From Collinsella sp. (lineage in GTDB: Bacteria > Actinomycetota > Coriobacteriia > Coriobacteriales > Coriobacteriaceae): a stretch of DNA of 64,000 nucleotides. Made by a program: the position numbers and the translations under genes. The first letter of the stretch is position 1. Each line of letters begins with the position of its first letter. The stretch covers positions 1-64,000 of the forward strand of contig JAGZQO010000004.1 in NCBI GenBank assembly GCA_018382125.1, in the 5' to 3' direction. The notes beneath the pieces were generated by a model, which saw nothing but the letters and a program-made list of their open reading frames with translations, did no database searches and was not told the DNA's origin. Positions 46,480-56,649 of this stretch are shown one piece after another.

Positions 46480-48275
46480 TCGACGAGGAGAACAAGTCCG
46501 CAACTATGACCGAGGCACCGGCTGCGGCCGCAGCTGCACCGGCCCACGCCGCTCCGGCGGACTCCACACCCGTGGAGCCCGAGGACACCGTGTTCTCCCT
46601 GCCTCTTTCGCATGTAACGCATGATATTTCGGATCTCGCCGATAACGAGGACGAAGATGATGCCGCAGCGGCGCCCATCGGCGCACATGCTGCGGAACAG
46701 CCCACAGCGCCCGAAGCAACCCCGGCGCCAGCTCACTTTGCAGAGCCCGTCGCCGCGGCAATCAACGAGAGCGCTGCGGTGTTTGCGGCACCCGAGCCCG
46801 CCGCGCCGGCGTTTCCCATAGCCCCGGCATCCGAGGTTGCGCCCGCGTCTACGCCGTCGCCCGAGCCTATAGACGTCAGCCCGCAAGATGACGAGTCGAC
46901 CGCCCGCGTGTCCGAGGAGCCCGACTCCCCGGACACCGGCGATTCCGAATCAAACGCCGAGACCGACACCGTCTCTCCCGGTGACACAGCCGAAATCGAC
47001 GTTGCCGCCGTTGAGGCCAAGCTCAAAGACCCCGGCTCGACCATGAGCTTTGAGCCCCTGACCGAGGAACGCATCGAGACCGACTCGACCTATGATGCCG
47101 GCACCACCACGCAACTCATGTGGGGCGCCCGCTCCGACGTTGGCTGCGTGCGCCCGCACAATGAGGATTCCTACCTGGTGCAGTCGCCGCTCTTTTGCGT
47201 ATGCGACGGCATGGGTGGTCACGCCGCCGGCGAGGTAGCCTCTTCTATCGCTGTCGAGACTATAGCCAAGACGGCCCCACAGTCCGCCGACGCAGCACGC
47301 CTGGCCGCAGCCGTCGAGGCAGCCAACGCCGCCGTAATCGAGGCGGCCCTGAACGGCCTGGGCAAGCCTGGCATGGGCTGCACAGCCACTTGCGCCTATA
47401 TCGAAAACGACACGCTCGCCATCGCCCACGTGGGCGACTCGCGCGCCTACCTGCTCCACGAGGGCACGCTCATCCGCGTGACCCGCGACCACTCCTATGT
47501 GGAAGAACTCGTGGACGCTGGCGAGATTACGGCAGACGAGGCTCGCGTCCACCCCAACCGTTCGGTCATCACCCGTGCGCTGGGCTCGGACCCCGCCATG
47601 TATGCCGACCACTTCACTCTGCATATCGAGGAAGGCGACCGTCTGATCCTGTGCTCCGACGGCCTTTCGAGCATGATTCCCGATAGCGATATCGAGAACA
47701 TCGCCACGCAGTCCTCAACCGCGCAAATCTGCGTCGACAACCTAGTGGACGCGGCGCTTGCTGCCGGCGGCCACGACAACGTGACCGTAGTAGTCGTTGA
47801 CCTGGTTGACGATGGCGTTATGCGCGAGGCGCAGCGCGTGCGTCGCCGCAACATTACTATCGCCGCCATTCTGGCCCTCGTCTTTGTGCTGGCAGCTGGC
47901 ATCTGGGCCTACACGGGTGTCACCGGCTCGTACTACCTGGGTACCTACCAGGGCAATGTCGCCGTCTGGCGCGGCCTGCCCGGCAAGCCACTCGGACTCA
48001 AGCTCCACTGGCTCGAAAGCGAAACCAGCATCAAGCTGTCCGACCTGCCCGAAGACACGCAAAACCGCCTCAAGGCGGGCATTCCGCAAACAAGTGTCGA
48101 CGATGCGCAGGACACGATATCCAAGTACCGCCACCAGATCGACGAGGAGCAGACCCGCCAGGTGATCGACGCGCAAACGATTCGCGACAACACCAATCAG
48201 GGATCGACCTCCGAATCAGATTCCGAGAAAACCGCCGAACAGTCCGCCGAGGCCGAAGCCTCCGATAAGAATTAG
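46476..48275 (+). CDS. pstP: PP2C-type Ser/Thr phosphatase
   Basis: The 599-residue protein has an acidic, Ala/Pro-rich N-terminal extension of about 200 residues, then a PP2C domain with RPHNEDSYL, CDGMGGHAAGE and HDNVTVVVVD (metal-binding Asp residues), one membrane helix near 455-480 and a short outside tail. It reverses phosphorylation by the cluster's kinases. The N-terminal extension is not usual in PstP and may be a docking region. ATGA overlap with fhaB couples translation. Confidence 0.93.
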   Translation: MIDEENKSATMTEAPAAAAAAPAHAAPADSTPVEPEDTVFSLPLSHVTHDISDLADNEDEDDAAAAPIGAHAAEQPTAPEATPAPAHFAEPVAAAINESAAVFAAPEPAAPAFPIAPASEVAPASTPSPEPIDVSPQDDESTARVSEEPDSPDTGDSESNAETDTVSPGDTAEIDVAAVEAKLKDPGSTMSFEPLTEERIETDSTYDAGTTTQLMWGARSDVGCVRPHNEDSYLVQSPLFCVCDGMGGHAAGEVASSIAVETIAKTAPQSADAARLAAAVEAANAAVIEAALNGLGKPGMGCTATCAYIENDTLAIAHVGDSRAYLLHEGTLIRVTRDHSYVEELVDAGEITADEARVHPNRSVITRALGSDPAMYADHFTLHIEEGDRLILCSDGLSSMIPDSDIENIATQSSTAQICVDNLVDAALAAGGHDNVTVVVVDLVDDGVMREAQRVRRRNITIAAILALVFVLAAGIWAYTGVTGSYYLGTYQGNVAVWRGLPGKPLGLKLHWLESETSIKLSDLPEDTQNRLKAGIPQTSVDDAQDTISKYRHQIDEEQTRQVIDAQTIRDNTNQGSTSESDSEKTAEQSAEAEASDKN

Positions 48276-48291
48276 AAAGGGAGTGCCGCTT

Positions 48292-51162
48292 ATGAGTCGC
48301 CGCAACACCGAGCTGCTCTTGCTCATCGCCTCGGCGTTCCCCGTCATCCTGCTATATGCGATGTACGTGCTCACCGCGGGCGCCGCCATCTCCTTTGAGA
48401 CGCTCGCCGTGCCGATCGGCCTCTTTGCCGCCTTTGCCGCGGCCCACATTGCCGTGCGCATCTTGGCGCCCGGTGCCGACCCCGCCATCCTGCCCATTGT
48501 CTTTGTGCTTTCGGGCATCGGCATCACGTTCGTGACGCGTCTCGCCCCCGCTCTCGCCATCTCACAGCTCATCATCCTGTTTGTCTCGGTGGCCCTGATG
48601 GTGGGGACGCTCGCACTGGTCAAAAACCTCGACGTGGTCATGCGCTACAAGTACACCTTTGGCATTATCGGCATCATCCTGCTGATGCTGCCCATCTTTA
48701 TCGGCACCACGATCTCGGGCTCCAAACTGTGGATTCGCATCGCGGGCTTTACCATCCAGCCTGGCGAGTTCGCCAAGGTCTTTATCGTGCTGTTCCTGGC
48801 CGGGTACCTGGCCGAGAACCGCGAGCTGCTCTCCATCTCCAACCGCAAGATCCTGGGCTTTAAGATCCCTCGCCTGCGACTGCTGCTGCCGCTGTTTGCC
48901 GTGTGGGGTGTGTGCCTGCTCGTCGTCGTCTTCGAACGCGATCTGGGTTCGGCCGTGCTGTTCTACACCATCTTCTTGCTGATGCTCTACGTTGCCACGG
49001 GGCGCTTTTCGTATGTCGTTATCGGCCTTGCGCTCTTAGCCGTCGGAGCCGTGGGCGCCTACAAGTTCCTGTCTCACGTTCAGGTGCGCTTCCAAGTTTG
49101 GGTCGATCCGTTTAAGGACGCCCAGGGGCAGGGCTACCAGATCATCCAGTCGCTCTTCTCGCTTGCCGATGGCGGCCTGGTCGGTGTTGGCATCGGCAAC
49201 GGCATGGCCAACAACATCCCTGTCGTCGAGTCCGACTTTATCTTCTCGGCTATCGGCGAAGAGATGGGCCTTTTGGGCGGCGGCGCCGTGCTCATCCTTT
49301 TTATGCTCTTTGCCGTTCGCGGCCTGGCCACGGCTGCCCGCGCTAAATCCGACCTCGCTGCCTTTAGCGCCACGGGCCTTACGGCCGCCATCAACTTCCA
49401 GGCCTTCTTGATCGTTGGCGGCGTAACCCGCCTGATCCCGCTGACCGGCGTCACCCTGCCCTTTATGAGCCAGGGCGGCTCCTCTCTGCTGGCGAGCTTT
49501 ATCATCGTCGCGCTCCTGCTGCGCGCCGGTGACGAGGCGACCGGACGCGAGGCCGAGCTTACCGGCACCGGCACCATGGCCGCCATCACCGATGATCAGG
49601 TCGCATCTGCCGCCGCCCCGACGGGCACGCGCTTTGCCACCTCGTCTTCCTACGGCAGCGGCAGCCATTCCGTCGGCTCGCGCATGCGCCGTCGCCTGCT
49701 CGACACGCCTGAATCCGGTGTGCTCGGTCGCGTGGCGCTCGCCAACCGTCTAACCCGTGCGGTGCTCGCCTTTACGGCGCTGTTCGCCATCCTTATCGGC
49801 AACCTCACCTATGTCCAGGTCATTAAGGCCAAGGACTATCAGGACATGCCGACCAACAACCACACCATCGCCCGCTCCAAGTACATCCAGCGCGGCTCCA
49901 TCATCACGTCCGACGGCGTGACGCTGGCCGAGTCGCTGCAGCAGGAGGACGGCACCTACGTACGCTCCTACCCCAACGGTAACCTGGCAGCGCACGTGGT
50001 TGGCTACGTGAGCCAGCAGTATGGCACCACCGCCATCGAGAGCGTCATGAACGACACGCTCACCGGTTCTAAGGACTACTCTAGCTGGAACAACGCCATC
50101 GCGTCGCTCGCGGGCCAAACCCAGCCGGGCAACACCGCCAAGCTCACCATCGACTCGCGCATCCAGACGGCTGCTGAGCAGGCGCTCAAGGGCTTTAAGG
50201 GCGCTGTAGTGGTCATCGACCCGCGTACCGGCGCGGTGCTCGCATGTGCCAGCTCGCCCACCTACGACAACACCAACATCGACGCCCTGCTGCAGGCGGG
50301 CGGCGGCGAGGACGGCTCCATGTACAATCGCGCCATGGACGCGCTGTACACGCCGGGCTCAACGTTTAAGGTCGTTACGCTTTCCGCGGCACTCGAGACC
50401 GGTACCGCCAGCCTTACCAGCACCTACCAGGCGCCCGGCTCCATGGACATCGGCAACGCACCGGTCATCAACTCTGCCAACGAGAGCTACGGCACCATCA
50501 GCCTGCAGCAGGCCTTTGCCGTGTCCTCCAACGTCGTCTTCGGCCAGGTGGCAAACGAAGTTGGCGCAAACACGCTCGTGCAGTTTGCCAACGCCTTTGG
50601 CTACGGCCAAAAGCTCGGCCAGGACCTGACCTCCGCGGCCTCCATCATGGCCGACCCGTCGCTCATGACCGAGTGGGAGACCGCCTGGGCCGGCGCCGGC
50701 CAGCCTGTCGGCATGGACCACACGCCCGGCCCGCAGACCACCGTCATGCAAAACGCCGTGATTGCCGCCGCCATCGCTAACAGCGGCGTGGTCATGGACC
50801 CGTACTTTGTAGCCCAGGTACTCGCCCCGGACGGAACCGTGGTCAAGACCACGCAGTCCCGCTCGCTTGGTCAGGCCGTCAGCTCCGCCACGGCCGACCA
50901 GGTCAAGCAGGCCATGCTTGCCGTCGTCCAGTCCGGCACCGGCACCGATGCCCAAATCCCCGGCGTCAAGGTCGCCGGCAAGACCGGCTCGGCCGAGACT
51001 GGCGGCACCAACGTCAACTCGATGTTCGTTGGCTTTGCACCTTACGATTCACCCACGGTCGCCATCTCGGTGGCCTTGGAGGATTTCGACAAGCATGACG
51101 TCGAGGCCGCCAAGATCGCCGGTATCGTCCTGACCGCGGCGCTTGCCGCACAGGGAGCGTGA
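48292..51162 (+). CDS. RodA (SEDS) - PBP2 transpeptidase fusion
   Basis: The 956-residue chain joins two enzymes normally made separately. Residues about 1-420 are a SEDS glycan polymerase of RodA/FtsW type, with GSKLWIRIAGFTIQPGEFAK, FERDLGSAV and PFMSQGGSSLL. After a linker and a new membrane helix (about 485-505), residues about 510-956 are a class B penicillin-binding protein. Its active Ser690 is in PGSTFK, with SSN at 745-747 and KTG at 897-899. One protein would therefore both polymerise and cross-link peptidoglycan. In actinobacteria rodA and pbpA are neighbours in this same cluster. There is no stop codon or frameshift at the junction. The ATG follows AAAGGGAG by eight bases. Confidence 0.95.
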   Translation: MSRRNTELLLLIASAFPVILLYAMYVLTAGAAISFETLAVPIGLFAAFAAAHIAVRILAPGADPAILPIVFVLSGIGITFVTRLAPALAISQLIILFVSVALMVGTLALVKNLDVVMRYKYTFGIIGIILLMLPIFIGTTISGSKLWIRIAGFTIQPGEFAKVFIVLFLAGYLAENRELLSISNRKILGFKIPRLRLLLPLFAVWGVCLLVVVFERDLGSAVLFYTIFLLMLYVATGRFSYVVIGLALLAVGAVGAYKFLSHVQVRFQVWVDPFKDAQGQGYQIIQSLFSLADGGLVGVGIGNGMANNIPVVESDFIFSAIGEEMGLLGGGAVLILFMLFAVRGLATAARAKSDLAAFSATGLTAAINFQAFLIVGGVTRLIPLTGVTLPFMSQGGSSLLASFIIVALLLRAGDEATGREAELTGTGTMAAITDDQVASAAAPTGTRFATSSSYGSGSHSVGSRMRRRLLDTPESGVLGRVALANRLTRAVLAFTALFAILIGNLTYVQVIKAKDYQDMPTNNHTIARSKYIQRGSIITSDGVTLAESLQQEDGTYVRSYPNGNLAAHVVGYVSQQYGTTAIESVMNDTLTGSKDYSSWNNAIASLAGQTQPGNTAKLTIDSRIQTAAEQALKGFKGAVVVIDPRTGAVLACASSPTYDNTNIDALLQAGGGEDGSMYNRAMDALYTPGSTFKVVTLSAALETGTASLTSTYQAPGSMDIGNAPVINSANESYGTISLQQAFAVSSNVVFGQVANEVGANTLVQFANAFGYGQKLGQDLTSAASIMADPSLMTEWETAWAGAGQPVGMDHTPGPQTTVMQNAVIAAAIANSGVVMDPYFVAQVLAPDGTVVKTTQSRSLGQAVSSATADQVKQAMLAVVQSGTGTDAQIPGVKVAGKTGSAETGGTNVNSMFVGFAPYDSPTVAISVALEDFDKHDVEAAKIAGIVLTAALAAQGA

Positions 51163-51294
51163 TGCCCATGATCGAATCGGACACCAGAGGCGCGCCGCGG
51201 CCTAAGGGTTAGCGGCAACGCGTCACACGGCCCCAGCGGCCACATCGTAGGTACTACACACATCGTTGAGCGAATAGTTATGTTAGGAGCAGGA

Positions 51295-53241
51295 ATGGAA
51301 CAGAGGGTCCTCGGGGGAAGATACCTCCTCAAGGATAAGGTGGGAACAGGCGGCATGGCGACCGTCTACCGTGCACAGGACCAGGTTCTCGACCGCACGG
51401 TAGCCGTCAAGATCATGCTGCCGCAGTATGCTGGCGACGCGACCTTCGCCGCACGCTTTAAGCAGGAGGCCCAGGCAGCAGCCGGCCTCTCCTCCCCCTA
51501 TATCGTGGGCGTCTACGATTGGGGCAAGGACGGCGACACCTATTACATCGTCATGGAGTACCTACGCGGTACCGACCTTAAGAGCGGCATCAAGAGCCAC
51601 GGCGCCCTCGACCCCAAGAAGGTCGCGCAGATCGGCTCGCAGATCAGCTCCGCGCTTTCGGTCGCCCACAAGCACGAAATCATCCACCGCGACATTAAGC
51701 CGCAGAACATCATGGTGCTGCCCGACGGCAACATCAAGGTGATGGACTTTGGCATCGCGCGCGCCAAGAACAGCCACCTCACGCAAGACAACAACGTGCT
51801 GGGAACCGCCCACTACGTCAGCCCCGAGCAGACCCGTGGTCAGGACCTCGGCCCCACCTCGGATATCTACTCGCTGGGCGTCGTGATGTACGAGTGCGCC
51901 ACCGGCCGCGTCCCCTTTGACGGTGACGACGCTATCTCGGTCGCACTCAAGCAGGTCAACGAGCTGCCTATTCCGCCGAGCCAGATCAACTCCGGTGTCG
52001 ACGCCGACCTTGAGCGCATCATCCTCAAGTGCATGGAGAAGGACCCGGCAAACCGCTTCCAGACCGCCGACGAGCTGCGTCAGGTGCTCAACAGCTACCT
52101 GTCGGGCCGTGCCGTCAACGTCTCCGAGCCCACGCGCATCATTGGCGCCGCGGGCGACCTGGGCGCTACCAAGACCCGTGAGCTGTCTGACTCCACGCGC
52201 GCTATGGTTCGCCCCGTATCGGGCGTAAGCGGACAGACCAACCCCCGCAGCGCCGTCTCGGGTTCCACCGGTTCCTACGAGGTCGATCAGCCCAAGTCCA
52301 ACAAGAACAAGATTATCGCCGCCGTAGTCGCCGCAATCGCCGTGGTTGGCGTTGTGGTGGCCTTCGCCACCGGGCTCTTTGGGGGCGAGCAGGTTACGGT
52401 GCCCGATGTGCTTAACAAGGACCAGCAGACCGCTATCGAGCTGATCAAGGAGGCCGGCCTTGAGGTCGGAACTGTCGACCAGAGCTATAACGACGATGTC
52501 GACGAGGGCAAGGTTGCCGAGCAGACCCCCAACGGCAACACTAAGAAGCCCAAGGGCTCCAAGGTGAACCTGGTGATCTCCAAGGGCCCCAAGCCCTCCG
52601 AGAAAGTTGAGGTTCCGCAGCTCGTCGGCCTAACCAAGGACCAGGCCGAGGCCGCGCTGGCAAGCGTGGGCCTGAAGGGCAACGCAACCGAGGAGGCCAA
52701 CGAGGCCGACGAAGGCCAGGTCTTTGAGCAGGGCACTGATGCCGGCAAGGAAGTCGAGAAGGGCACGACCATCTCGTATAAGGTCTCCAGCGGTCCTGAC
52801 ACCACCTCCGTCCCCGATCTGACCGACATGACCGAGGCCCAGGCACGCAACGCTCTCGACATGGCTGGCTTTGGCGTCGACGTGAGCTACCAGGAAAACG
52901 ACTCGGTTACCGAGGGCACCGTAATTAGCTGGAACCCTAGCGGCAAGCAGAAGCCCGGTGCCACGATCACCGTCGTCATCGCCAAGAAGTCCGGCAAGGC
53001 CAGCGTCCCGGGTAACCTGTACGGCAAGAGCATCTCCGCCGCCGTCACCGCGCTCAACAACGCCGGTTTCTACAACATCGCATTCTGCGATCAGAACGGC
53101 AACCCCGTGAGCGGCAACGAAAACGCCACCGTTACGGGCGTCTCCCCCACCGGCAAGCAGTCCACCGACAGCACGATCACGCTGACGGTTTCGCTTTCTG
53201 GCTCTGCCTCGGGTGACGATTCCGACACGACGACTAACTAG
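51295..53241 (+). CDS. pknB: PknB-type Ser/Thr kinase with PASTA repeats
   Basis: The 648-residue protein is a typical PknB/Stk1. The kinase domain has GTGGMATVY, Lys39, HRDIKPQN (Asp133) and DFG (Asp151). A membrane helix lies near 340-362. Four PASTA modules follow outside (about 365-640), the last more diverged. PASTA domains bind muropeptides and report cell-wall state. The ATG at MEQRV follows AGGAG by five bases. It ends the cell-envelope cluster and is followed by a terminator. Confidence 0.96.
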   Translation: MEQRVLGGRYLLKDKVGTGGMATVYRAQDQVLDRTVAVKIMLPQYAGDATFAARFKQEAQAAAGLSSPYIVGVYDWGKDGDTYYIVMEYLRGTDLKSGIKSHGALDPKKVAQIGSQISSALSVAHKHEIIHRDIKPQNIMVLPDGNIKVMDFGIARAKNSHLTQDNNVLGTAHYVSPEQTRGQDLGPTSDIYSLGVVMYECATGRVPFDGDDAISVALKQVNELPIPPSQINSGVDADLERIILKCMEKDPANRFQTADELRQVLNSYLSGRAVNVSEPTRIIGAAGDLGATKTRELSDSTRAMVRPVSGVSGQTNPRSAVSGSTGSYEVDQPKSNKNKIIAAVVAAIAVVGVVVAFATGLFGGEQVTVPDVLNKDQQTAIELIKEAGLEVGTVDQSYNDDVDEGKVAEQTPNGNTKKPKGSKVNLVISKGPKPSEKVEVPQLVGLTKDQAEAALASVGLKGNATEEANEADEGQVFEQGTDAGKEVEKGTTISYKVSSGPDTTSVPDLTDMTEAQARNALDMAGFGVDVSYQENDSVTEGTVISWNPSGKQKPGATITVVIAKKSGKASVPGNLYGKSISAAVTALNNAGFYNIAFCDQNGNPVSGNENATVTGVSPTGKQSTDSTITLTVSLSGSASGDDSDTTTN

Positions 53242-53293
53242 TCGACAACCCATCACCTGCAGCGGCTATGGCCGCAAACATATTCGCTCAACG

Positions 53294-53331
53294 GCGCCCG
53301 CTTGCTCCCCAGCAAGCGGGCGCGTTATTTA
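53294..53331 (+). terminator. Terminator of the pknB cluster
   Basis: A perfect 13-bp stem (GCGCCCGCTTGCT and complement) with a CCCC loop is followed by GTTATTTAT. It lies about 50 bases beyond the pknB stop. Confidence 0.9.
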
Positions 53332-53360
53332 TCGACAGGCCAGGGCTCCATAGCAACGCA

Positions 53361-53385
53361 AAGAGGCCCGCAAAAGCGAGCCTCT
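53361..53385 (-). terminator. Weak minus-strand terminator
   Basis: On the minus strand AGAGGCTCGC pairs with GCGGGCCTCT (one mismatch or wobble) around TTTT, followed by TTTGCG. It lies just beyond the fragment ending at 53418 and may have terminated the gene lost there. Confidence 0.5.
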
Positions 53386-53734
53386 CAGGTAACAACAGAT
53401 ATGTGATGCAGTAATTACTAGCCGCAGAACTTCACCATGGTCTCGACCATGGACTCTTGCCTATAGACAAAATGTCCAGAAGCAAGGAGATGAAAGAGTA
53501 AGGACAACGCCCTCTAAAAGAAGGCCGTATATGAAGATTGCATATCCCTTTTGCCTTCATATACTCAAGAAGCACCCCTCGAAGCGCTCCTGAGAGGCCC
53601 CCTTGGATGCAACCCAGGGGATCCAGATTCTGGTAGACATCGGCACAGCAAAATCCTGCCGCGCAGGCACGAACGGACATCTTGACTCCCAACGCAATGC
53701 GGGGCGCCCCAAGACACCCCGCCACGACAAAAAA
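53386..53734. other. Scar downstream of the kinase gene of the Amadori operon
   Basis: On the minus strand the bases just before a TAG at 53418-53420 read ESMVETMVKFCG, which looks like the C-terminal end of a lost protein. The family is not recognised. No frame continues upstream of it. The rest shows no gene; the open frame covering 53432-53725 has no features of a protein. Confidence 0.35.
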
Positions 53735-54607
53735 CTAGTTCTCGTAGACCAGCGGGTGGCCCCAACTGCCCTCGATCTTGCAGGTCTGCGCCGCAAAACC
53801 GGCAGCGAAGTCCAAGCTCTCGCGAATTGCGGCCTCGCCGCACTCGCCGGCCTTCTTCTTGGAAAGATAGGTGACCAAAAACGCCGTCAGCAGTGAATCG
53901 CCGGCCGCCATAGCGTCTTTGAGCTCCTCGGGCGCCACGGGCTTGATGCCCTGCTCGTAGAAGTTTTCGCCGTCATAGGCGACGGAACCCTTGCTCCCGC
54001 GCGACGCGCATACGATTTGAGGGCCAAGGGCCTTCACCCACTCGAGCTTCGCCTTGATATCCTCCAGGGAAGCGTCGCCCATGGACATAAAGGCGTACGT
54101 CACAAATGGCGCAATCTGCTCGAAGTACTCGTCGGTGGAGTCATCGGAGAAGTCGAAGCTGATAGGCACACCGGCAGCCTTGATCTTGGGGAGCTCGCGC
54201 TCGGTGAAGCAGTAGTTGCCGCTGTGCACCAAATCGAAGCCGCTGACGTACTCGGCGGCGAAGCGGTCTATCACGTAGCGCATGTCGCCACGTATGCCGC
54301 CTTCATTGGAGCCCAGGAAGATACGGTCCCCGGTCTTGTCAACGGTCACGCGAGCGGCGCCGTTGACGCCCAGGACCTGCTGGCAGCGAAGAAGCTCGAC
54401 GCCCTCGTCCTCAAGCGATGCTATAACGTGCTCGGCCTCCTCATCTGATCCGAAGATTCCCATGTAGGCGCTGCGATCGACACCGAGCTTCTTGGCGAAG
54501 ACGGCGAAGTTGACTGCGTTGCCGCCGGGATACATAGTCTTGATATGCTCGTACTTATCGACAACGTTGTCTCCAAAGCCGAGCACGCTTATAGGATAGG
54601 CTGCCAT
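53735..54607 (-). CDS. frlD: PfkB-family sugar kinase, fructoselysine 6-kinase-like
   Basis: The 290-residue protein is a PfkB (ribokinase-like) kinase: YPGGNAVNFAVFAKKLG early, and the catalytic base region AMAAGDSLLTAFLV late. The layout and the neighbouring SIS deglycase point to FrlD, which phosphorylates fructosamine (Amadori) compounds at O6. The symbol is given by family resemblance and context; the true substrate may differ. GGAG precedes the ATG at MAAYP; four upstream residues are unnecessary. It is the last gene of the operon. Confidence 0.8.
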   Translation of the reverse strand: MAAYPISVLGFGDNVVDKYEHIKTMYPGGNAVNFAVFAKKLGVDRSAYMGIFGSDEEAEHVIASLEDEGVELLRCQQVLGVNGAARVTVDKTGDRIFLGSNEGGIRGDMRYVIDRFAAEYVSGFDLVHSGNYCFTERELPKIKAAGVPISFDFSDDSTDEYFEQIAPFVTYAFMSMGDASLEDIKAKLEWVKALGPQIVCASRGSKGSVAYDGENFYEQGIKPVAPEELKDAMAAGDSLLTAFLVTYLSKKKAGECGEAAIRESLDFAAGFAAQTCKIEGSWGHPLVYEN

Positions 54608-54705
54608 GGTTATCTCCATTCAGGTAAACCGCCGTGGCTACGGCGAGCAGAAGAGGCGCGAGGATTCGCACGTCTCAACGCGCTTCGCGCCCCGTTCTAA
54701 AATCG

Positions 54706-55674
54706 CTAGTACTTCTCGATGCCCATGTAACGACGCACGTCCGGGTGATGGTCGAACACCTTGCCGCGAGCGGAGCGCAGCTCACAGTTCATCGCGTAGA
54801 ACAGGATTGGATCAAGGAACGCGCGAACGCTTGCCGGTACTTGGTCCATGCCGTACTCCATGGCGTCGAGCACCATAAGAGTGTCGGTATGGGTCTCGAG
54901 GAATGCGAGGGCGCGCTCATCCATGGCTCGGCACTCACTGGAAGACATCTGCAGGAAGTAGAAGACTCCGGGCTCGGTCACCTCGAAGGGGCCGTGGAAG
55001 TACTCGCCGGAGTGGATATAGGCGCAGCTCTGCCACTGCATCTCCATAAGCGAGCAGATAGCGAAGCCATAGGTCTGGCTAAACACGGGACCGGATCCCA
55101 AGATATACAGGAACTTGTGGTCCTGGCACAGGGCAGCGAAACGGTCGCAAAGTTCGGCGTTGACCTTCTCGCGAGCCGCAGGCAGGATCCGGTCCATCTT
55201 GGCGATGCCTTCGTACATATCGGCAAGATCAGCATAACCTTCCTGCTGATCCAAGAGCTCGGCAGCGAGAGCCAAAGAGATGCCGGCGGGTACCTCCGCC
55301 TGCGGAACTCCCTCGCCCCACGGATATACCCAGCACGTCCACTCACCGTTATCGATGCCGGAGCCGGCGTTGTCGGTCTGTGCGATAACGGTTGCGCCCG
55401 CCGCCTTGGCGATCGAGCACGCATCGATTACCTCGGGAGTGTTGCCGGAGTGGCTGCAAGCGATAACAAGGGACTTTTCGCCCAGGCGCTTGGGACGCAT
55501 GATATCGAACTCGCGGGCGGTATACGCCTCACTGGCAAACGTAGTCGCCTCGCGCTTAAGCAGCTCATGGGCGGGCAGCAGGTCGATGAGGGAGCCGCCG
55601 CAGGCAACCCAGAAGACGCTATCGAAACCGCCCTTTTCGGCGATTGCGTCGGCGATGAGATCATGTGCGTTCAT
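54706..55674 (-). CDS. frlB: SIS-domain deglycase, FrlB-like
   Basis: The 322-residue protein has two SIS sugar-isomerase domains: VFWVACGGSLIDLLPAHEL, CSHSGNTPEVIDAC, then LYILGSGP and SGEYFHGPFE. These match fructoselysine-6-phosphate deglycase (FrlB) and its relative FraB, which split 6-phospho-Amadori compounds into glucose-6-phosphate and the free amine or amino acid. The start at MNAHDL has AAGGA upstream; the extra N-terminal stretch is not credible. It acts after the kinase encoded next in the operon. Confidence 0.85.
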   Translation of the reverse strand: MNAHDLIADAIAEKGGFDSVFWVACGGSLIDLLPAHELLKREATTFASEAYTAREFDIMRPKRLGEKSLVIACSHSGNTPEVIDACSIAKAAGATVIAQTDNAGSGIDNGEWTCWVYPWGEGVPQAEVPAGISLALAAELLDQQEGYADLADMYEGIAKMDRILPAAREKVNAELCDRFAALCQDHKFLYILGSGPVFSQTYGFAICSLMEMQWQSCAYIHSGEYFHGPFEVTEPGVFYFLQMSSSECRAMDERALAFLETHTDTLMVLDAMEYGMDQVPASVRAFLDPILFYAMNCELRSARGKVFDHHPDVRRYMGIEKY

Positions 55675-55774
55675 TGTTATTCTTCCTTTCGATACGGCGG
55701 ACGAATCCGCCAACGTTTACTGCAAGTCTTCTCGTCAAGCGTGTTGACTGCCCCACGCGAATGGGAGCTACGCG

Positions 55775-56632
55775 CTAGTCGACAAAATACCTCTCGAAGG
55801 CGTCCATGTTGCGCCGGTCCGCTGCTGCGGGATCATCGAAATACCTTCCATCGGTGATCTCCTGGCCAAGATAGCCCTCGAACCCATGCGCGTTGAGGAC
55901 ACGCACGAAATCGTCCATGCTGTGCTTTCCATCGCCCCAAACCAGATGGCCGTATGGGTCGCCATCAATGAAGTGCATGTTCCTTATGGCACCATCGCCA
56001 AACTCGGCAAACCACTCTTCAAGGCTCTCGCCGGCGACTCCCATAGCAGTAGTGTCCACCATTGGAGTAAGGTGCGGGTTGGCTACTTGGTCAAGCATGC
56101 GCCTGGCATCCGCGAGTGTAACCACCAAGTTGCTCTCTTCCGGCCTCAGGCTCTCCATGCAGAGGGTCACGCCGTGCTCGCCGGCATAGTCCGCAAGAAT
56201 CGCCAAGTGCTCGGCAGAGCGCTTCCAAGCTTCCTCGCGGTCCTCGTCCCAATCGCCCCAACCGGAGTTGATGGACATATACGGGGCGCCGAGCACCTCG
56301 GCGAGCTCGATGCCGTGCTTGAAGTAAGCGAGGCTCCGCTGCGCGTGGAGGGGCTTTCTGGCAGCGTACTGCCACGGATACACCACGTTCTCCGGGCACA
56401 GGGAGCTCCCGGAGAGTCCGCGGGACTCGATCTTGCGGCGAAGCTTGTCGGCCTCGAAATACCCCATGTGGTCCAGCGTCACGTGCGGCTCGGCCGCCCA
56501 AAGCTCGATGGTTTTGAAGCCAAGGCGCTGCTGAACATCAAGGAAATAATCGAGCGACCACATGATGTAGTGAATGTTCATGCCGGCGACCTGCTCGCGA
56601 CGCAGGCGGGGCGCGGAAGCGTTTAAATCCAT
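55775..56632 (-). CDS. TIM-barrel sugar isomerase/epimerase (FrlC-like)
   Basis: The 285-residue protein belongs to the xylose-isomerase-like TIM-barrel family (AP_endonuc_2). Metal ligands are expected in CMESLRPEESN, VDTTAM, HFIDG and GQEITDG. In frl operons the equivalent gene FrlC interconverts psicoselysine and fructoselysine, so a 3-epimerase role is the best guess. Two ATG codons nine bases apart share the GGAGAGGAG box; the second is used here, the first would add three residues. It follows the amidohydrolase by 17 bases. Confidence 0.75.
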   Translation of the reverse strand: MDLNASAPRLRREQVAGMNIHYIMWSLDYFLDVQQRLGFKTIELWAAEPHVTLDHMGYFEADKLRRKIESRGLSGSSLCPENVVYPWQYAARKPLHAQRSLAYFKHGIELAEVLGAPYMSINSGWGDWDEDREEAWKRSAEHLAILADYAGEHGVTLCMESLRPEESNLVVTLADARRMLDQVANPHLTPMVDTTAMGVAGESLEEWFAEFGDGAIRNMHFIDGDPYGHLVWGDGKHSMDDFVRVLNAHGFEGYLGQEITDGRYFDDPAAADRRNMDAFERYFVD

Positions 56633-56649
56633 GCTGGGCATCTCCTCTC

